NCBI RefSeq assembly: GCF_000013985.1
Contig: NC_008048.1
Coordinates: forward strand, 496,001 to 560,000
DNA: 64,000 nucleotides
Source: Sphingopyxis alaskensis RB2256
GTDB lineage: Bacteria; Pseudomonadota; Alphaproteobacteria; Sphingomonadales; Sphingomonadaceae
Direction: 5' to 3'
Position numbers and translations under genes: made by a program. Positions 18,860 to 27,926 of this stretch are shown one piece after another. A model generated the notes under the pieces. That model did no database searches and had not been told where the DNA came from. It saw only the letters and a list, made by a program, of their open reading frames with translations. Numbering within the stretch: the first letter of the stretch is position 1; every line of letters starts with the position of its first letter.

Positions 18860-19815
18860 GCGCCGCGCCGACGACGCTGCTCAGCCCGCGCGTCCTGTTG
18901 CCCTTTCTTCTGGTGACGCTGATCTGGGGGTCGACGTGGATCGTCATCAAGGGACAGCTCGGCGTCGTGCCGCCCAGCTGGTCGGTGACCTATCGCTTCG
19001 CCATCGCCGCCGCGGCGATGTTCGCCTTTGCGCTCATCCGCGGCGAGCGGCTGCGGCTCGACAAGCGCGCGATGCTCTTCGCCGCGGCACTTGGGGTCGC
19101 GCAATTCGCCCTGAACTTCAACTTCGTCTACCGGGCGGAGCAGCATATCACGTCGGGCCTTGTCGCGGTGCTGTTCGCGCTGCTGATCGTTCCCAATACG
19201 TTGATGGGACGCGCTTTCCTCAAGACACCGCTGGAGGGGCGCTTTCTGCTCGGCGCGGGGATCGCGATCGTCGGCGTGGGCCTGATGATCCTGCACGAAT
19301 ATCGCGCCGCGGCGCTGGGCGCGGGCGAGGTGCTGCTCGGCACCGCGCTGACGCTCGCTGGCGTGATGAGCGCCTCGATCGCCAATGTCATGCAGGGCAC
19401 CGCGATCGCGCGCGCGCAATCAATGGTCGTGATGATCGGCTGGGCGATGCTGTTCGGCGCGCTCGCCGACGGCGCCTGGGCGTGGATCACCACCGGCCCG
19501 CCGGTGGTCGAGCCGACGGCGGTGTATCTGGGCGGCGTTCTCTATCTGGGCGTCGTCGCCAGCGCCGTGACCTTCCCCCTCTACTTCAACGTCATCCGTG
19601 CGGTCGGGCCGGGGCAGGCGGCGTGGTCGAGCGTGCTCATCCCGATCATCGCGATGGGCTTTTCGACGGCGTTCGAGGATTATCGCTGGGCGATGCTGTC
19701 GGTCGCGGGCGGTATCGTCGCGCTGATCGGGCTGGTGATCGCGGTCGCCAGGCGTCCCGAGCGTCCGTCGGTCAGCGGCAATATGGTGTCTTTGCCGGTC
19801 GATTCCGACGGTTGA
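18856..19815 (+). CDS. DMT superfamily EamA transporter
   Basis: Ten-helix inner-membrane protein of the drug/metabolite transporter superfamily, 319 residues with two EamA repeats. Typical signature: LIWGSTWIVIKGQLG in helix 1, FALLIVPNTLMGRAFL, and in the second half VASAVTFPLYFNVIRAVGPGQAAWSSVLIPIIAM. Translationally coupled to the threonine aldolase by a 4-base overlap, so it might export an amino acid or a by-product related to that enzyme; this is inference only. Confidence 0.88.
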   Translation: MSAAPTTLLSPRVLLPFLLVTLIWGSTWIVIKGQLGVVPPSWSVTYRFAIAAAAMFAFALIRGERLRLDKRAMLFAAALGVAQFALNFNFVYRAEQHITSGLVAVLFALLIVPNTLMGRAFLKTPLEGRFLLGAGIAIVGVGLMILHEYRAAALGAGEVLLGTALTLAGVMSASIANVMQGTAIARAQSMVVMIGWAMLFGALADGAWAWITTGPPVVEPTAVYLGGVLYLGVVASAVTFPLYFNVIRAVGPGQAAWSSVLIPIIAMGFSTAFEDYRWAMLSVAGGIVALIGLVIAVARRPERPSVSGNMVSLPVDSDG

Positions 19816-19861
19816 TCGAAAGCCGTTGCGACGGCGCCGGGGCGGACGCTAAGGCGCTGCC

Positions 19862-21142
19862 ATGATACGCAAACTTCTCGTTTTCGCCGTCGCGGCGACT
19901 CTTGCTCAGCCAGCCTTTGCTCAACCGTTCTGTCAAGCGGGCGCTTATCGCGGCGCCGACGGCGACTTTGTCGCGCTGGCAAAATCGACGGTCAATCCGG
20001 CGGGCGGGCTACGCTATCTGTTCCGTGACGGGCGCCGCGGATCGACGGGCGATGCCGACGCGCCGCTCGATTGCGCTCCCGACGGCGTGCGCATTGGCAA
20101 GGGCGCCGAGGCGGAGACGTGGGCGCGCATCGCCCTTCGCGAAACCCCGGCGACCTTCGACAGCGCGGGATCCAAATTGTCGGGCATGTTGATCGAACCG
20201 CCGGGCAGCGATCCGCAGCGGCCGCTGGTGGTGATGGTCCATGGCTCCGAACGCACGTCGCCGATCGGCGGCATCTATGGCTATGCGATGGCGGCGCAAG
20301 GTCTGTCGGTGTTCGTCTATGATAAACGCGGCACCGGCGCATCGGAGGGCGAATATACGCAGAACTTCGAATTGCTCGCGCGCGACGCCGCTGCGGCACT
20401 CGGGCAGGCGCGCGCGATGCTGCCCGGACATGCCGGGAGGGCGGGCTTTTTCGGAGGCAGCCAGGGCGGGTGGGTCGCTCCGCTCGCCGCGACGCTGACC
20501 CCCGCCGATTTTGTCGCGGTCGGTTTCGGCCTCGTCGCCTCGCCGATCGAGGAGGACCGCGAGCAGATGATCTCCGAAGTGCGCGCGGCGGGGCTGGGCG
20601 CCGATGCCGAAGCGCTCGTTAACCGCCTGTCGGCAGCAACGGCCAGGCTGCTGCTGTCGAACTTCAAGGATGGTTATGTCGAACTCGACGCCGCGCGCGC
20701 CGCGCTCGCGGACAAGCCGTGGGCCACGCAGATACGGGGCGAGCACAGCGGGATGATGTTGCGGATGTCCAATGCTGAGCTGCGCCGGATCGGGCGGGCG
20801 CGCTTCGACAATCTGGAACTGATCTGGGATTATGACGCGGTGGCGGCGCTGCGCCGGCTTCGCACGCCGCTCTTGTGGGTGCTCGCGGGCGAGGATCGGG
20901 AAGCCCCGATCGAAACGACACGCGCCGCGCTGGCCGAATTGCGGGCGGCAGGGCAACCGATCGACGTCTATCTGTTTCCCGGCACCGACCATGGCATGAT
21001 CGAGTTCACGACCGGCCCCGACGGCAAGCGGTCCTACACGCGCATCACCGACGGCTATCTGAAGCTGCTTGGCGACTGGATGAAGGGCGAGGCGCGCGGC
21101 ACTTACGGCCGCGCCGAGACGCTGACGCCTACCCCGCGCTGA
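19862..21142 (+). CDS. Secreted alpha/beta hydrolase
   Basis: Predicted periplasmic or secreted serine hydrolase, 426 residues. A signal peptide of about 20 residues ends at QPAFAQ. The hydrolase core shows [10 protein letters not shown] (oxyanion strand), [14 protein letters not shown], the nucleophile elbow [13 protein letters not shown] with serine, [13 protein letters not shown] with the acid and [10 protein letters not shown] with the histidine. The closest general types are dienelactone hydrolase-like or peptidase S9-like esterases; substrate unknown. Its last 14 bases overlap the end of murA on the other strand. Confidence 0.82.
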   Translation: MIRKLLVFAVAATLAQPAFAQPFCQAGAYRGADGDFVALAKSTVNPAGGLRYLFRDGRRGSTGDADAPLDCAPDGVRIGKGAEAETWARIALRETPATFDSAGSKLSGMLIEPPGSDPQRPLVVMVHGSERTSPIGGIYGYAMAAQGLSVFVYDKRGTGASEGEYTQNFELLARDAAAALGQARAMLPGHAGRAGFFGGSQGGWVAPLAATLTPADFVAVGFGLVASPIEEDREQMISEVRAAGLGADAEALVNRLSAATARLLLSNFKDGYVELDAARAALADKPWATQIRGEHSGMMLRMSNAELRRIGRARFDNLELIWDYDAVAALRRLRTPLLWVLAGEDREAPIETTRAALAELRAAGQPIDVYLFPGTDHGMIEFTTGPDGKRSYTRITDGYLKLLGDWMKGEARGTYGRAETLTPTPR

Positions 21143-22412
21143 TCCGCTCGATGTCGGCGCCCACGGCCTGGAGCTTTTCCTCCAGCCGCTCGTAACCGCG
21201 GTCGAGGTGATAGACGCGGTTCACCTCGGTTGTGCCCTCGGCCGCGAGTCCGGCGATGATCAGGCTCATCGAGGCGCGAAGGTCGGTCGCCATCACCGGC
21301 GCGCCGATCAGCCGGTCGACCCCGCGCACCACCGCGGTGCGGCCCTTGACCTGGATGTCGCAGCCCATGCGCGCCAGCTCGGGAACGTGCATATAGCGGT
21401 TCTCGAAGATCGTTTCGGTGAACAGCGACGCGCCGGTGCCGAGCGTCGCCATCGCCATGAACTGCGCCTGCATGTCGGTGGCGAAGCCGGGGTAGGGCGC
21501 GGTGCTCAGCGTCACCGGCTGCGCGCGGCCCGCCATGGCGACGCGGATGCCGCCCTTTGTCTCCTCGACCGTCGCGCCCGCTTCGCGCAGCGCGGCGAGC
21601 GTCGCTTCCATCTCGCTCGCCTTGGCGCCGACCAGTTCGACGTCGCCCTCGGTAATCACCGCGGCGCAGGCGTAGCTTCCCGCCTCGATGCGGTCGGCCA
21701 TCACGCGATAGGTGGCGCCGTGCAGGCGGTCGACGCCTTCGATCGTCAGCGTTTCGGTGCCGATGCCCTCGATATGCGCGCCCATCGCGACAAGGCAGTT
21801 GCACAGGTCGACGATCTCGGGCTCGCGCGCCGCATTTTCGAGCACGCACGTGCCCTTGGCGAGCACCGCCGCCATCACCGCATTTTCGGTCGCGCCGACC
21901 GACACGACGGGGAAGGTGAATCTGCCGCCCGCAAGACGTCCGCCCGCCGCCACCGCCTTCACATAACCCGACGCCAGTTCGATCTCGGCGCCAAAGGCTT
22001 CGAGCGCTTTCAGGTGCAGGTCGATCGGGCGGTTGCCGATCGCGCAGCCGCCGGGGAGCGACACCGTCGCCTCGCCCGCGCGCGCGAGCAGCGGGCCGAG
22101 CACGAGGATCGACGCGCGCATCTTGCGCACAATGTCATAGGGCGCGACGGTCGAGGTCAGCGTCGTCGCGCGCGCAGTCATCACGCGGCCGAAATCCTCG
22201 GGCCGCGATCCCTCGATCGTCGTCGAACAACCAAGCTGGTTGAGCAAATGCCCGAACCCGTCGACGTCGGCGAGCCGCGGCAGGTTGCGCAAGGTCAGCG
22301 GCTCGTCGGTGAGCAGCGCGCACGGCAGCAGCGTGAGCGCGGCGTTCTTGGCACCGCTGATGGGAATACGGCCCTTGAGTCGCTGGCCGCCGCGAATGAC
22401 GATTTGATCCAT
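21129..22412 (-). CDS. murA: UDP-N-acetylglucosamine 1-carboxyvinyltransferase
   Basis: First committed step of peptidoglycan synthesis: transfers enolpyruvate from PEP to UDP-GlcNAc in the cytoplasm. 427 residues, standard. N-terminal [21 protein letters not shown], the active-site cysteine Cys123 in [16 protein letters not shown] (Cys rather than Asp, so the fosfomycin-sensitive form is expected), and [19 protein letters not shown]. No clear ribosome site precedes the ATG. It ends convergently with the alpha/beta hydrolase, overlapping it by 14 bases. Confidence 0.96.
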   Translation of the reverse strand: MDQIVIRGGQRLKGRIPISGAKNAALTLLPCALLTDEPLTLRNLPRLADVDGFGHLLNQLGCSTTIEGSRPEDFGRVMTARATTLTSTVAPYDIVRKMRASILVLGPLLARAGEATVSLPGGCAIGNRPIDLHLKALEAFGAEIELASGYVKAVAAGGRLAGGRFTFPVVSVGATENAVMAAVLAKGTCVLENAAREPEIVDLCNCLVAMGAHIEGIGTETLTIEGVDRLHGATYRVMADRIEAGSYACAAVITEGDVELVGAKASEMEATLAALREAGATVEETKGGIRVAMAGRAQPVTLSTAPYPGFATDMQAQFMAMATLGTGASLFTETIFENRYMHVPELARMGCDIQVKGRTAVVRGVDRLIGAPVMATDLRASMSLIIAGLAAEGTTEVNRVYHLDRGYERLEEKLQAVGADIERISAG

Positions 22413-22510
22413 GCGCGGTCTTTAGCGGATGCACGGGGGCGTGCAAGCGGGTGCGGTGGTCGGGGCGGTCAAGGCGATGTCCGGTTTCGGCCGGAAGTGG
22501 CCATAGTGGC

Positions 22511-22656
22511 TCTCTCCCCTTCAGGGGAGAGATACGCAGGCTTGCCAGCTTGCTGGCTAGCCGGAGTTGAGAGGGGACTGGCGGTGTTCCCCTCTCCAAG
22601 CTTCGCTAGCTCCTGGCGGAGCAAGCTGCGCTATCCTCTCCCCTGAAGGGGAGAGG
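22511..22656. repeat. Large palindromic repeat, CTCCCC class
   Basis: Element between murA and the isomerase-like gene. Left hairpin at 22511-22532 (TCTCTCCCCTTCAGGGGAGA) and right hairpin 22635-22656 (CCTCTCCCCTGAAGGGGAGA) are each palindromic and share the core with 43741-43863. The interior holds shorter inverted repeats such as CCAGCTTGCTGG. The rest of this 290-base gap shows no gene. Confidence 0.8.
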
Positions 22657-22703
22657 GCTACGTCCGCTCCCCACCCCAAAGCAGCCCCCGCCTCGGCCCA
22701 TTG

Positions 22704-23309
22704 TCAACCGAGCAGCGCCTCCTCGACCTGGCCCAGCCGATCCTTACCGAAAAACATCTCGTCGCCGACGAAGAAGGTCGGAATGCCGAACACCCCGCGC
22801 GCGACCGCGGCTTCGGTGTTTTGGACGAGCCTGGCCTTGATGTCCGGCTCCTGCGTGCGCGCAAGCAATGCCGGACCGTCGAAACCGTTCGCCGACAGGA
22901 AGGACGTAACGACCTCCGCATCGTCCATCTTCAGCCCTTCCTCCCACATCGCGCGGTTCACCGCGTCGACATAGTCGTCGAGAAGGCCCTCGTCCTCGGC
23001 GACGATCGCGCCGCGCATGATCAGCAAGGTGTTGACCGGGAAATGCGGGTTGAGGCGAAATCTGGTGAGGCCATGCCGGGCGATGAATCGCCGCATCTCC
23101 AGATTCTCGTAAGCGAGCTTGGCGGGCGCATCGGCATATTGCACCATCGGCGCCTTGTTCCCCGTCGCCTTGAAGATGCCGCCGAGCAGGCACGGCGTAA
23201 TGACAAGATCGGCGCCGGTGCGGTCGAGCAGGTCGGGGAGCGCCTTCATCGCCAGATAGGCGTTGGGGCTGCCGAAATCAAAGATGAGTTCGAGGCTTTT
23301 GGTCACCAT
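22704..23309 (-). CDS. 2-hydroxychromene-2-carboxylate isomerase-like DsbA-family protein
   Basis: Thioredoxin-fold protein of the kappa-GST/HCCA isomerase family, 201 residues, likely glutathione-dependent. The catalytic serine region is IFDFGSPNAYLA; also LLGGIFKATGNKAP, HFPVNTL, a helical segment and the C-terminal GVFGIPTFFVGDEMFFGKDRL with the cis-proline. Known members isomerise a naphthalene-pathway intermediate, but no such pathway surrounds it here. GGGGAG five bases before the ATG; it overlaps the SDR end by seven bases, forming a two-gene operon divergent from the HxlR regulator. Confidence 0.85.
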   Translation of the reverse strand: MVTKSLELIFDFGSPNAYLAMKALPDLLDRTGADLVITPCLLGGIFKATGNKAPMVQYADAPAKLAYENLEMRRFIARHGLTRFRLNPHFPVNTLLIMRGAIVAEDEGLLDDYVDAVNRAMWEEGLKMDDAEVVTSFLSANGFDGPALLARTQEPDIKARLVQNTEAAVARGVFGIPTFFVGDEMFFGKDRLGQVEEALLG

Positions 23310-24034
23310 GTTTCTCCCCACGGGCGAAGGTCGAGTTCGTGCGTCCACGCGCTTTTCGGCTGTTTGTGGAGCGTCACATAATTGGCGGCGATGGCCTCTG
23401 GGTTCAGGATCAGGTCCTGCGCCCTTGCATTGTCGAAATCGGGGTGGCGGCCCCTGATGAAATCGGTGTCGATCGCGCCGTCGATCACCGTGTGCGCGAC
23501 ATGGATGCCCCGCGGCCCCAGTTCGCGCGCCATCGACTGGGCGAGCATCCTGAGCGCCCCCTTCGCACCCGAAAAGGCGGCGTAACCCGATCCGCCGCGC
23601 AAGCTGGCGGTTGCGCCGGTGAAGATGATCGTGCCGCGGCCGCGCGGCGCCATGCGCTTTGCCGCCTCGCGCCCCATCAGGAAGCCGCCGAGACACGCCA
23701 TTTCCCACACCTTTGTGTAAACGCGCAGCGTCGTTTCGGCGATCGGGAAATTGACGTTGGCGCCGATGTTGAACACCGCCACCTCGACCGGCCCGACCTC
23801 GGCCTCGACCGTGTCGAACAGCTCGATCATTGCGTTCTCGTCGCGGGCGTCGGCGGGGAAAGCGCGCGCCTTGTGTCCCGCGTCGCGGATCGACTGGGCG
23901 AGGGCTTCGAGCTGGTCGGCGTTGCGGGCCCGCCGGTTGACGCAGGCGGTAAGGCCTGCGGCGGCAAATGCGCGCGCGATCGCGCCGCCGGTGGCGTCTC
24001 CGGCTCCGATGATGACAGCTGCGGGATGGGACAT
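23303..24034 (-). CDS. Atypical short-chain dehydrogenase/reductase lacking catalytic Ser and Tyr
   Basis: Rossmann-fold SDR, 243 residues. The cofactor loop reads IIGAGDATGGAIA rather than TGxxxGIG, the NNAG motif is FNIGAN, and the catalytic segment is SGYAAFSGAK: aligned with ordinary SDRs, the tyrosine is Phe154 with Lys158 kept, and the serine position is Ala141. It may bind a nucleotide but the normal Ser-Tyr-Lys chemistry looks impossible. It is first in a two-gene operon with an isomerase-like protein, starting 79 bases from a divergent HxlR regulator. Confidence 0.85.
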   Translation of the reverse strand: MSHPAAVIIGAGDATGGAIARAFAAAGLTACVNRRARNADQLEALAQSIRDAGHKARAFPADARDENAMIELFDTVEAEVGPVEVAVFNIGANVNFPIAETTLRVYTKVWEMACLGGFLMGREAAKRMAPRGRGTIIFTGATASLRGGSGYAAFSGAKGALRMLAQSMARELGPRGIHVAHTVIDGAIDTDFIRGRHPDFDNARAQDLILNPEAIAANYVTLHKQPKSAWTHELDLRPWGETW

Positions 24035-24063
24035 GCGCGACTCTCCTCTTGCACCCGATAGTA

Positions 24064-24080
24064 ACTATGATAATCATAGT
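24064..24080. promoter_or_regulatory. Perfect palindrome, candidate HxlR operator
   Basis: ACTATGATAATCATAGT is a perfect inverted repeat of 8+1+8, extendable to 23 bases (24061-24083) with one mismatch. It lies in the 78-base gap between the SDR start (24034) and hxlR start (24113), the right place for one regulator site to control both genes. It is AT-rich in a GC-rich surrounding. Confidence 0.7.
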
Positions 24081-24112
24081 GACAAGTGATAATTTTCCGG
24101 TTGATTGGAACG

Positions 24113-24604
24113 ATGCCCAAACGCGCAGACCTGTCGGATACTTTCTGCCCCGTCGGGCGCTCGGCGGAATTGCTCGGCGACCGCGCGGTGCTGCTGATCC
24201 TGCGCGACCTGTTTTTTGGGCGCCGGCGGTTCGAGGCGATCGCGACGAACACGCGGCTGGGGCCGCAGCTCGTGTCGGCGCGGCTGAAGCTGCTGGAACG
24301 GGAAGGGGTGGTCGAGCGCCACGCCTATCAGCAGCGACCGCCACGCCACGAATATCGCCTGACCGCGAAGGGTAAAGACCTGTTCGACGTCCTCTATGCG
24401 ATGCGCAACTGGGCTGAACGCTGGGCCTATGACGAGGGTGAGACGGGGTCGGGCCCGGCCGTGCGCTATAGTCATCGCACATGCGGTGCCGACGTCGGGA
24501 CGTCGACAGTCTGTCCCGGCTGCGGCGAGTTACTGCGCTACGGTGATCTGAAAGGGGAGCTCTCCGCAGCGCTCAGGGCCGAGCAGGCGGCCAGGGGCGC
24601 CTAG
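24113..24604 (+). CDS. HxlR family winged-helix regulator with C-terminal zinc-knuckle-like end
   Basis: DNA-binding regulator, 163 residues. The HxlR core is plain: FCPVGRSAELLGDRAVLLILRD, FEAIATNTRLGPQLVSARLKLLEREGVVER and the wing PPRHEYRLTAKGKDL. After residue 125 comes SHRTCG followed by VCPGCGELL, a His/Cys arrangement that could bind a metal. Divergent from the SDR-isomerase pair with a shared palindrome, so it probably represses or activates that pair and itself. A start at 24086 is in frame but would place coding sequence close to the operator. Confidence 0.88.
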   Translation: MPKRADLSDTFCPVGRSAELLGDRAVLLILRDLFFGRRRFEAIATNTRLGPQLVSARLKLLEREGVVERHAYQQRPPRHEYRLTAKGKDLFDVLYAMRNWAERWAYDEGETGSGPAVRYSHRTCGADVGTSTVCPGCGELLRYGDLKGELSAALRAEQAARGA

Positions 24605-24606
24605 GG

Positions 24607-24933
24607 TCACGCCTTTTCCAGCGTGCATTGCAGCGGGTGCTGGTTCTGCCGCGCGGCGTCCATCACCTGATTGACCTTGGTTTCGGCGACTTCGTAGCTG
24701 AACACGCCGCACACGCCGACGCCCTGCTGGTGGACGTGCAGCATCACCTGGGTCGCGCGTTCGATGTCCATGTTGAAAAAGCGTTGCAGCACCATCACGA
24801 CGAACTCCATCGGCGTATAATCGTCGTTGAGCAGCAGCACCTTGTACATCGATGGTTTTTTTGGCTTCGCGCGCGTGCGCGTCGCGATGCCGACGCCGGG
24901 CGTGCCGGTGGCATCGTCGTCCTTGTCCGCCAT
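24607..24933 (-). CDS. clpS: ATP-dependent Clp protease adaptor
   Basis: Adaptor that delivers N-degron substrates to ClpAP. 108 residues from ATG 24933. The binding pocket region is [20 protein letters not shown], followed by [24 protein letters not shown], all typical. The first 25 residues are a flexible Asp/Thr/Lys-rich tail that inserts into ClpA in the known protein. In-frame starts exist at 24945, 24969 and 24972, none with a clear ribosome site. Converges on hxlR with a 2-base gap; clpA is not in the window. Confidence 0.93.
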   Translation of the reverse strand: MADKDDDATGTPGVGIATRTRAKPKKPSMYKVLLLNDDYTPMEFVVMVLQRFFNMDIERATQVMLHVHQQGVGVCGVFSYEVAETKVNQVMDAARQNQHPLQCTLEKA

Positions 24934-25067
24934 GGCGCGGACCATATGGGGGCTCGAAGCGGGAAGCATCATCACGGGGAATATCGCAAGCCGGGGCGGA
25001 ATCGCAAGGGGCGCGGTGCCGCATTAACCCCCTTTTCGCACGCCGCGGTCGGGGCGCCAAACAAGAA

Positions 25068-25094
25068 CCGCCCGCTTCCAGAGGAAGCGGGCGG
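25068..25094 (-). terminator. Strong rho-independent terminator after the phasin gene
   Basis: Perfect 12-base stem CCGCCCGCTTCC paired with GGAAGCGGGCGG around a 3-base loop. Read leftward it is followed by TTCTTGTTT, so it ends transcripts from the phasin gene, 72 bases after its stop. Confidence 0.85.
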
Positions 25095-25165
25095 CCTTGG
25101 GGGCGTCGGCGCAGGCGGGGGGAGGGGGAAGGGTGCCCGCACCGACGAGAGGAAGGTGAAAGCGC

Positions 25166-25912
25166 TTAGGCGGCCTTCATCTTCGAAGTGATGACCGAAA
25201 CGCGGTTCGAAATCGGCGCGAAGCTGTCATTCGTCAGCTTGACGACGAGTTCGCTGGTCTTCGAAGTCTGCGCAACGGCGGCGTCGAACGCCTTCTTGCT
25301 GTTTTCGGCATAAAGCTTGAAGAACTCGGTCGGCGACTTGACGGCGGTGTAGCCCTTCAGCGCGGCGGTCGTGTCTTCAAAGCTCTTGCGGGCGAAGGCG
25401 ACGCCTTCCTGGCCAAGCGTTTCCATGCCCTTGGCCGCGATCTTGCCCGACTCGACGAGCGCTTCGAGGTTCGCCTTGTTGAACTCGACGGCTTCTTCGG
25501 CAAGCTTGCTGGTCTTGGCCATCGCTTCCTTCGCCTTTTCGTTGAAGTCGGCGGTCAGCGCTTCGGCGCGGACCTTGGCGTCTTCGGCGATTTTCTTGAC
25601 GGTGTCGTTCATGGTCTTGAATCCTTTGCTGGCGGTGGCGGCGACCGACTTCGGCGCAGCCTTGGGGGCAGTTTTCTTCACGGCCGCCTTCGCAGGGGCG
25701 GCTTTCGTGGCAGCGGCCTTGGGAGCAGCGGCCTTTTTTGCAACCGGCTTGGCTTTTGCCTTCACCGGCTTCGTCTTGGTGGGCGCCACGGCGGGCGCGA
25801 CTGCCGGGGCGGCGGTCGGAGCCGGGACAGCAGGAGTCGCCACCGGCTTGGCGGCGGTTTCCAGCGTCGCGGCTTCGAAAGCCTTTTCGGCACTATCCAT
25901 CTTTGTAGCCAT
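25166..25912 (-). CDS. Phasin family protein with Ala/Lys/Pro-rich N-terminal tail
   Basis: Granule-associated protein coating polyhydroxyalkanoate granules, 248 residues. Residues 20 to 95 are a low-complexity stretch rich in Pro, Ala and Lys (KTKPVKAKAKPVAKKAAAPK and similar) like histone H1 tails; residues 95 to 248 are the amphipathic helical phasin domain (GFKTMNDTVKKIAEDAK, GKIAAKGMETLGQEGVAFA, SPTEFFKLYAENSKKAFDAA). AAGGAG stands eight bases before the ATG. It follows PHA synthase by 125 bases with its own promoter region, and ends at a strong terminator. Confidence 0.9.
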   Translation of the reverse strand: MATKMDSAEKAFEAATLETAAKPVATPAVPAPTAAPAVAPAVAPTKTKPVKAKAKPVAKKAAAPKAAATKAAPAKAAVKKTAPKAAPKSVAATASKGFKTMNDTVKKIAEDAKVRAEALTADFNEKAKEAMAKTSKLAEEAVEFNKANLEALVESGKIAAKGMETLGQEGVAFARKSFEDTTAALKGYTAVKSPTEFFKLYAENSKKAFDAAVAQTSKTSELVVKLTNDSFAPISNRVSVITSKMKAA

Positions 25913-25930
25913 CGGGACAACTCCTTTATG

Positions 25931-25991
25931 TTGCACTGCACAATATAGGAGCGGATCGGCGATTTCAAGAGAAAAATTGTGCAGCGCACAA
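25931..25991 (-). promoter_or_regulatory. Candidate phasin promoter with two PhaR-like boxes
   Basis: Read leftward, box 2 is TTGTGCGCTGCACAA (25977-25991, arms TTGTGC/GCACAA) and box 1 is TTGTGCAGTGCAA (25931-25943). A -35-like TTGAAA (25963-25968) stands between them and a TATTGT -10-like hexamer overlaps box 1. Two related sites around one promoter suggest a dimeric repressor; PhaR, the PHA granule sensor, is the obvious candidate. Confidence 0.65.
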
Positions 25992-26037
25992 CAGAATCGA
26001 AAACCCCGGCCCGGCACGCCGCTCTAACGGGGGGATG

Positions 26038-27810
26038 TTACCGCTGTTTGACGTAGCGGCCGGGGGCGTCCTCGATCGCCTTGCGGCGCCCCTTGCCGGG
26101 GATACGCGCGCCCTTGGCCGGAACCTTTTTGTCGTCCTGCGCGGCAATCCAGCCGGCCCAGTGCGGCCACCAGCTGCCCTTGGTTTCGGTCGCGCCGGCG
26201 ATGAAATCGTCGAGCGTGACGGCATCATTGTCGCCGGTCCAGTATTGATATTTGCCCGCGGCGGGCGGGTTGACGACGCCCGCAATATGTCCCGACCCGG
26301 CGAGGAGAAAGGTTCTGGGCCCCGACAGATGATGCATCATCCGCCAGACGCTGGCGGCCGGCGCGATATGATCTTCGCGTCCCGCCTGGATATAGGCGGG
26401 CGTCGCGATCTTGCGAAGGTCGATCGGCGTACCGCACACCGACAGGCTGTTCGGGATCACCATCCGGTTGTCGCGATAGAGCTCGGTCAGATATTGGCGG
26501 TGCCACTTCGCCGGCAGGTTCGTCGTGTCGCCGTTCCAGTAGAGCAGGTCGAAGGGCGGATAGTCGTTGCCGAGCAGATAATTGTTGACGACGTAATTCC
26601 AGATCAGGTCGCGGCCGCGCAGGCTGTTGAAGGTGGCGGCCATATAGCGCCCGTCGAGATAGCCGGGCGCCGATAATTGCTGGAGCAGCGCCAGATAGGC
26701 GTCGTCGACGAACAGCTTGAGGTCGCCCGCCAGCTCGAAATCGACCTGTGCGGTCAGGAAGGTCGCTGATTTCACCCCGTCGGCCTCGCCGCGCGCGGCG
26801 AGCATCGCCAGCGTCGCGGCAAGCGTCGTGCCCGCGACGCAATAGCCGATCGTGTGGACGTGCGGAACGTCGAGCAGGTCGCGCACCGTGTCGATCGCAT
26901 CGACCTGCGCCGAAACATAATCGTCCCAGACAATCTCGCTCATCGAGGCATCGGCCGACTTCCACGACACCATGAACACCGTCAGCCCTTGTTCGGTCGC
27001 CCATTTGACGAAGCTTTTCTGCGGATTGAGGTCGAGGATATAGAAACGGTTGATCCACGGCGGAAAGATGACGAGCGGGACGGCGAATACATCTTTCGTC
27101 GCCGGATCATATTGGATCAGCTGGTACAGGTCGGTTTCGTGAATGACCTTGCCCGGCGTCGTGGCGATATTGACGCCGACCTCGAACGCATCGGGATCGA
27201 CGTGCGAAAGCTGTCCGCGCGACAGGTCGGAAAGCATATGCCCCAGCCCTTTGAGCAGGCTTTCGCCGCGCGTTTCGACCGCGCGCTTGATCACTTCGGG
27301 ATTGGTGATCGCGAGGTTCGAGGGCGACAGCGCCTCCGCCATATTTTTTGCAGCGAACTCCAGCTTGGCGCGCGCCTGTTCGTCGATCCCCTGCATGTTG
27401 CGGGTGGTCGCGAGCAATTGTTCGGCAAGCAGGCCATAGGTCTGGCGGATCAGCGCAAAGACCGGGTTGGTCGTCCAGTCGGGGTCGGCGAAGCGCTTGT
27501 CTTGTCGCGCGTCGGCATCGGGCGTCAACGACGGCTGGAGCGTCGCGAGCGAGGCCCAGAAAGCGGCCCCCTGTTCCCACATCTTCGTCGATTGTTCGGC
27601 CCACAGCTGCGTCGTCGGATTCTGGAGCCAGCTGGCCGGGTCGAACAGGTTCGCCGCCGCGCTGTTCCGCTGATTCGCCTGTCCCAGCACATAGTCGAGC
27701 ATCATCTGCTGCGCGCGGCCCATCACGCTCGTCCAATGCTGCACGTCGTCGGGCGAGGGCATGAAGGGATTCGCCGCGCCGCTGCTCTTGTCCTCGCCCA
27801 TATCGGTCAT
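26038..27810 (-). CDS. phaC: Class I poly(3-hydroxyalkanoate) synthase
   Basis: Polymerises 3-hydroxyacyl-CoA to storage polyester on the granule surface; 590 residues, the normal class I size. The lipase-like box is GYCVAGTT with the nucleophile Cys324; the acid is Asp480 in GREDHIAP and the histidine His508 in GSGHIAG. Also typical: PPWINRFYILDLNPQKSFVKWA and WNGDTTNLPAKWHRQYL. AGGAA stands six bases before the ATG. The phasin gene follows downstream; phaA and phaB are not in the window. Confidence 0.96.
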   Translation of the reverse strand: MTDMGEDKSSGAANPFMPSPDDVQHWTSVMGRAQQMMLDYVLGQANQRNSAAANLFDPASWLQNPTTQLWAEQSTKMWEQGAAFWASLATLQPSLTPDADARQDKRFADPDWTTNPVFALIRQTYGLLAEQLLATTRNMQGIDEQARAKLEFAAKNMAEALSPSNLAITNPEVIKRAVETRGESLLKGLGHMLSDLSRGQLSHVDPDAFEVGVNIATTPGKVIHETDLYQLIQYDPATKDVFAVPLVIFPPWINRFYILDLNPQKSFVKWATEQGLTVFMVSWKSADASMSEIVWDDYVSAQVDAIDTVRDLLDVPHVHTIGYCVAGTTLAATLAMLAARGEADGVKSATFLTAQVDFELAGDLKLFVDDAYLALLQQLSAPGYLDGRYMAATFNSLRGRDLIWNYVVNNYLLGNDYPPFDLLYWNGDTTNLPAKWHRQYLTELYRDNRMVIPNSLSVCGTPIDLRKIATPAYIQAGREDHIAPAASVWRMMHHLSGPRTFLLAGSGHIAGVVNPPAAGKYQYWTGDNDAVTLDDFIAGATETKGSWWPHWAGWIAAQDDKKVPAKGARIPGKGRRKAIEDAPGRYVKQR

Positions 27811-27926
27811 GCTGGTTCCTGCTGGTCAGTGCCGTGAGAATCCCTATAACAAGCCGCGTCGCGGCTGGCGAGGTTGCCGCTCGCGTCAATTCAAACGCAT
27901 ACGTAAAGGAGTTGTTCTAGTTTCCC

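Noticed and set aside
22704..24482. One long protein joining isomerase, SDR region and HxlR region
   Set aside because: Only the last 201 residues are family sequence; the remainder is an antisense or shifted frame of the SDR and hxlR genes, which have their own intact frames.
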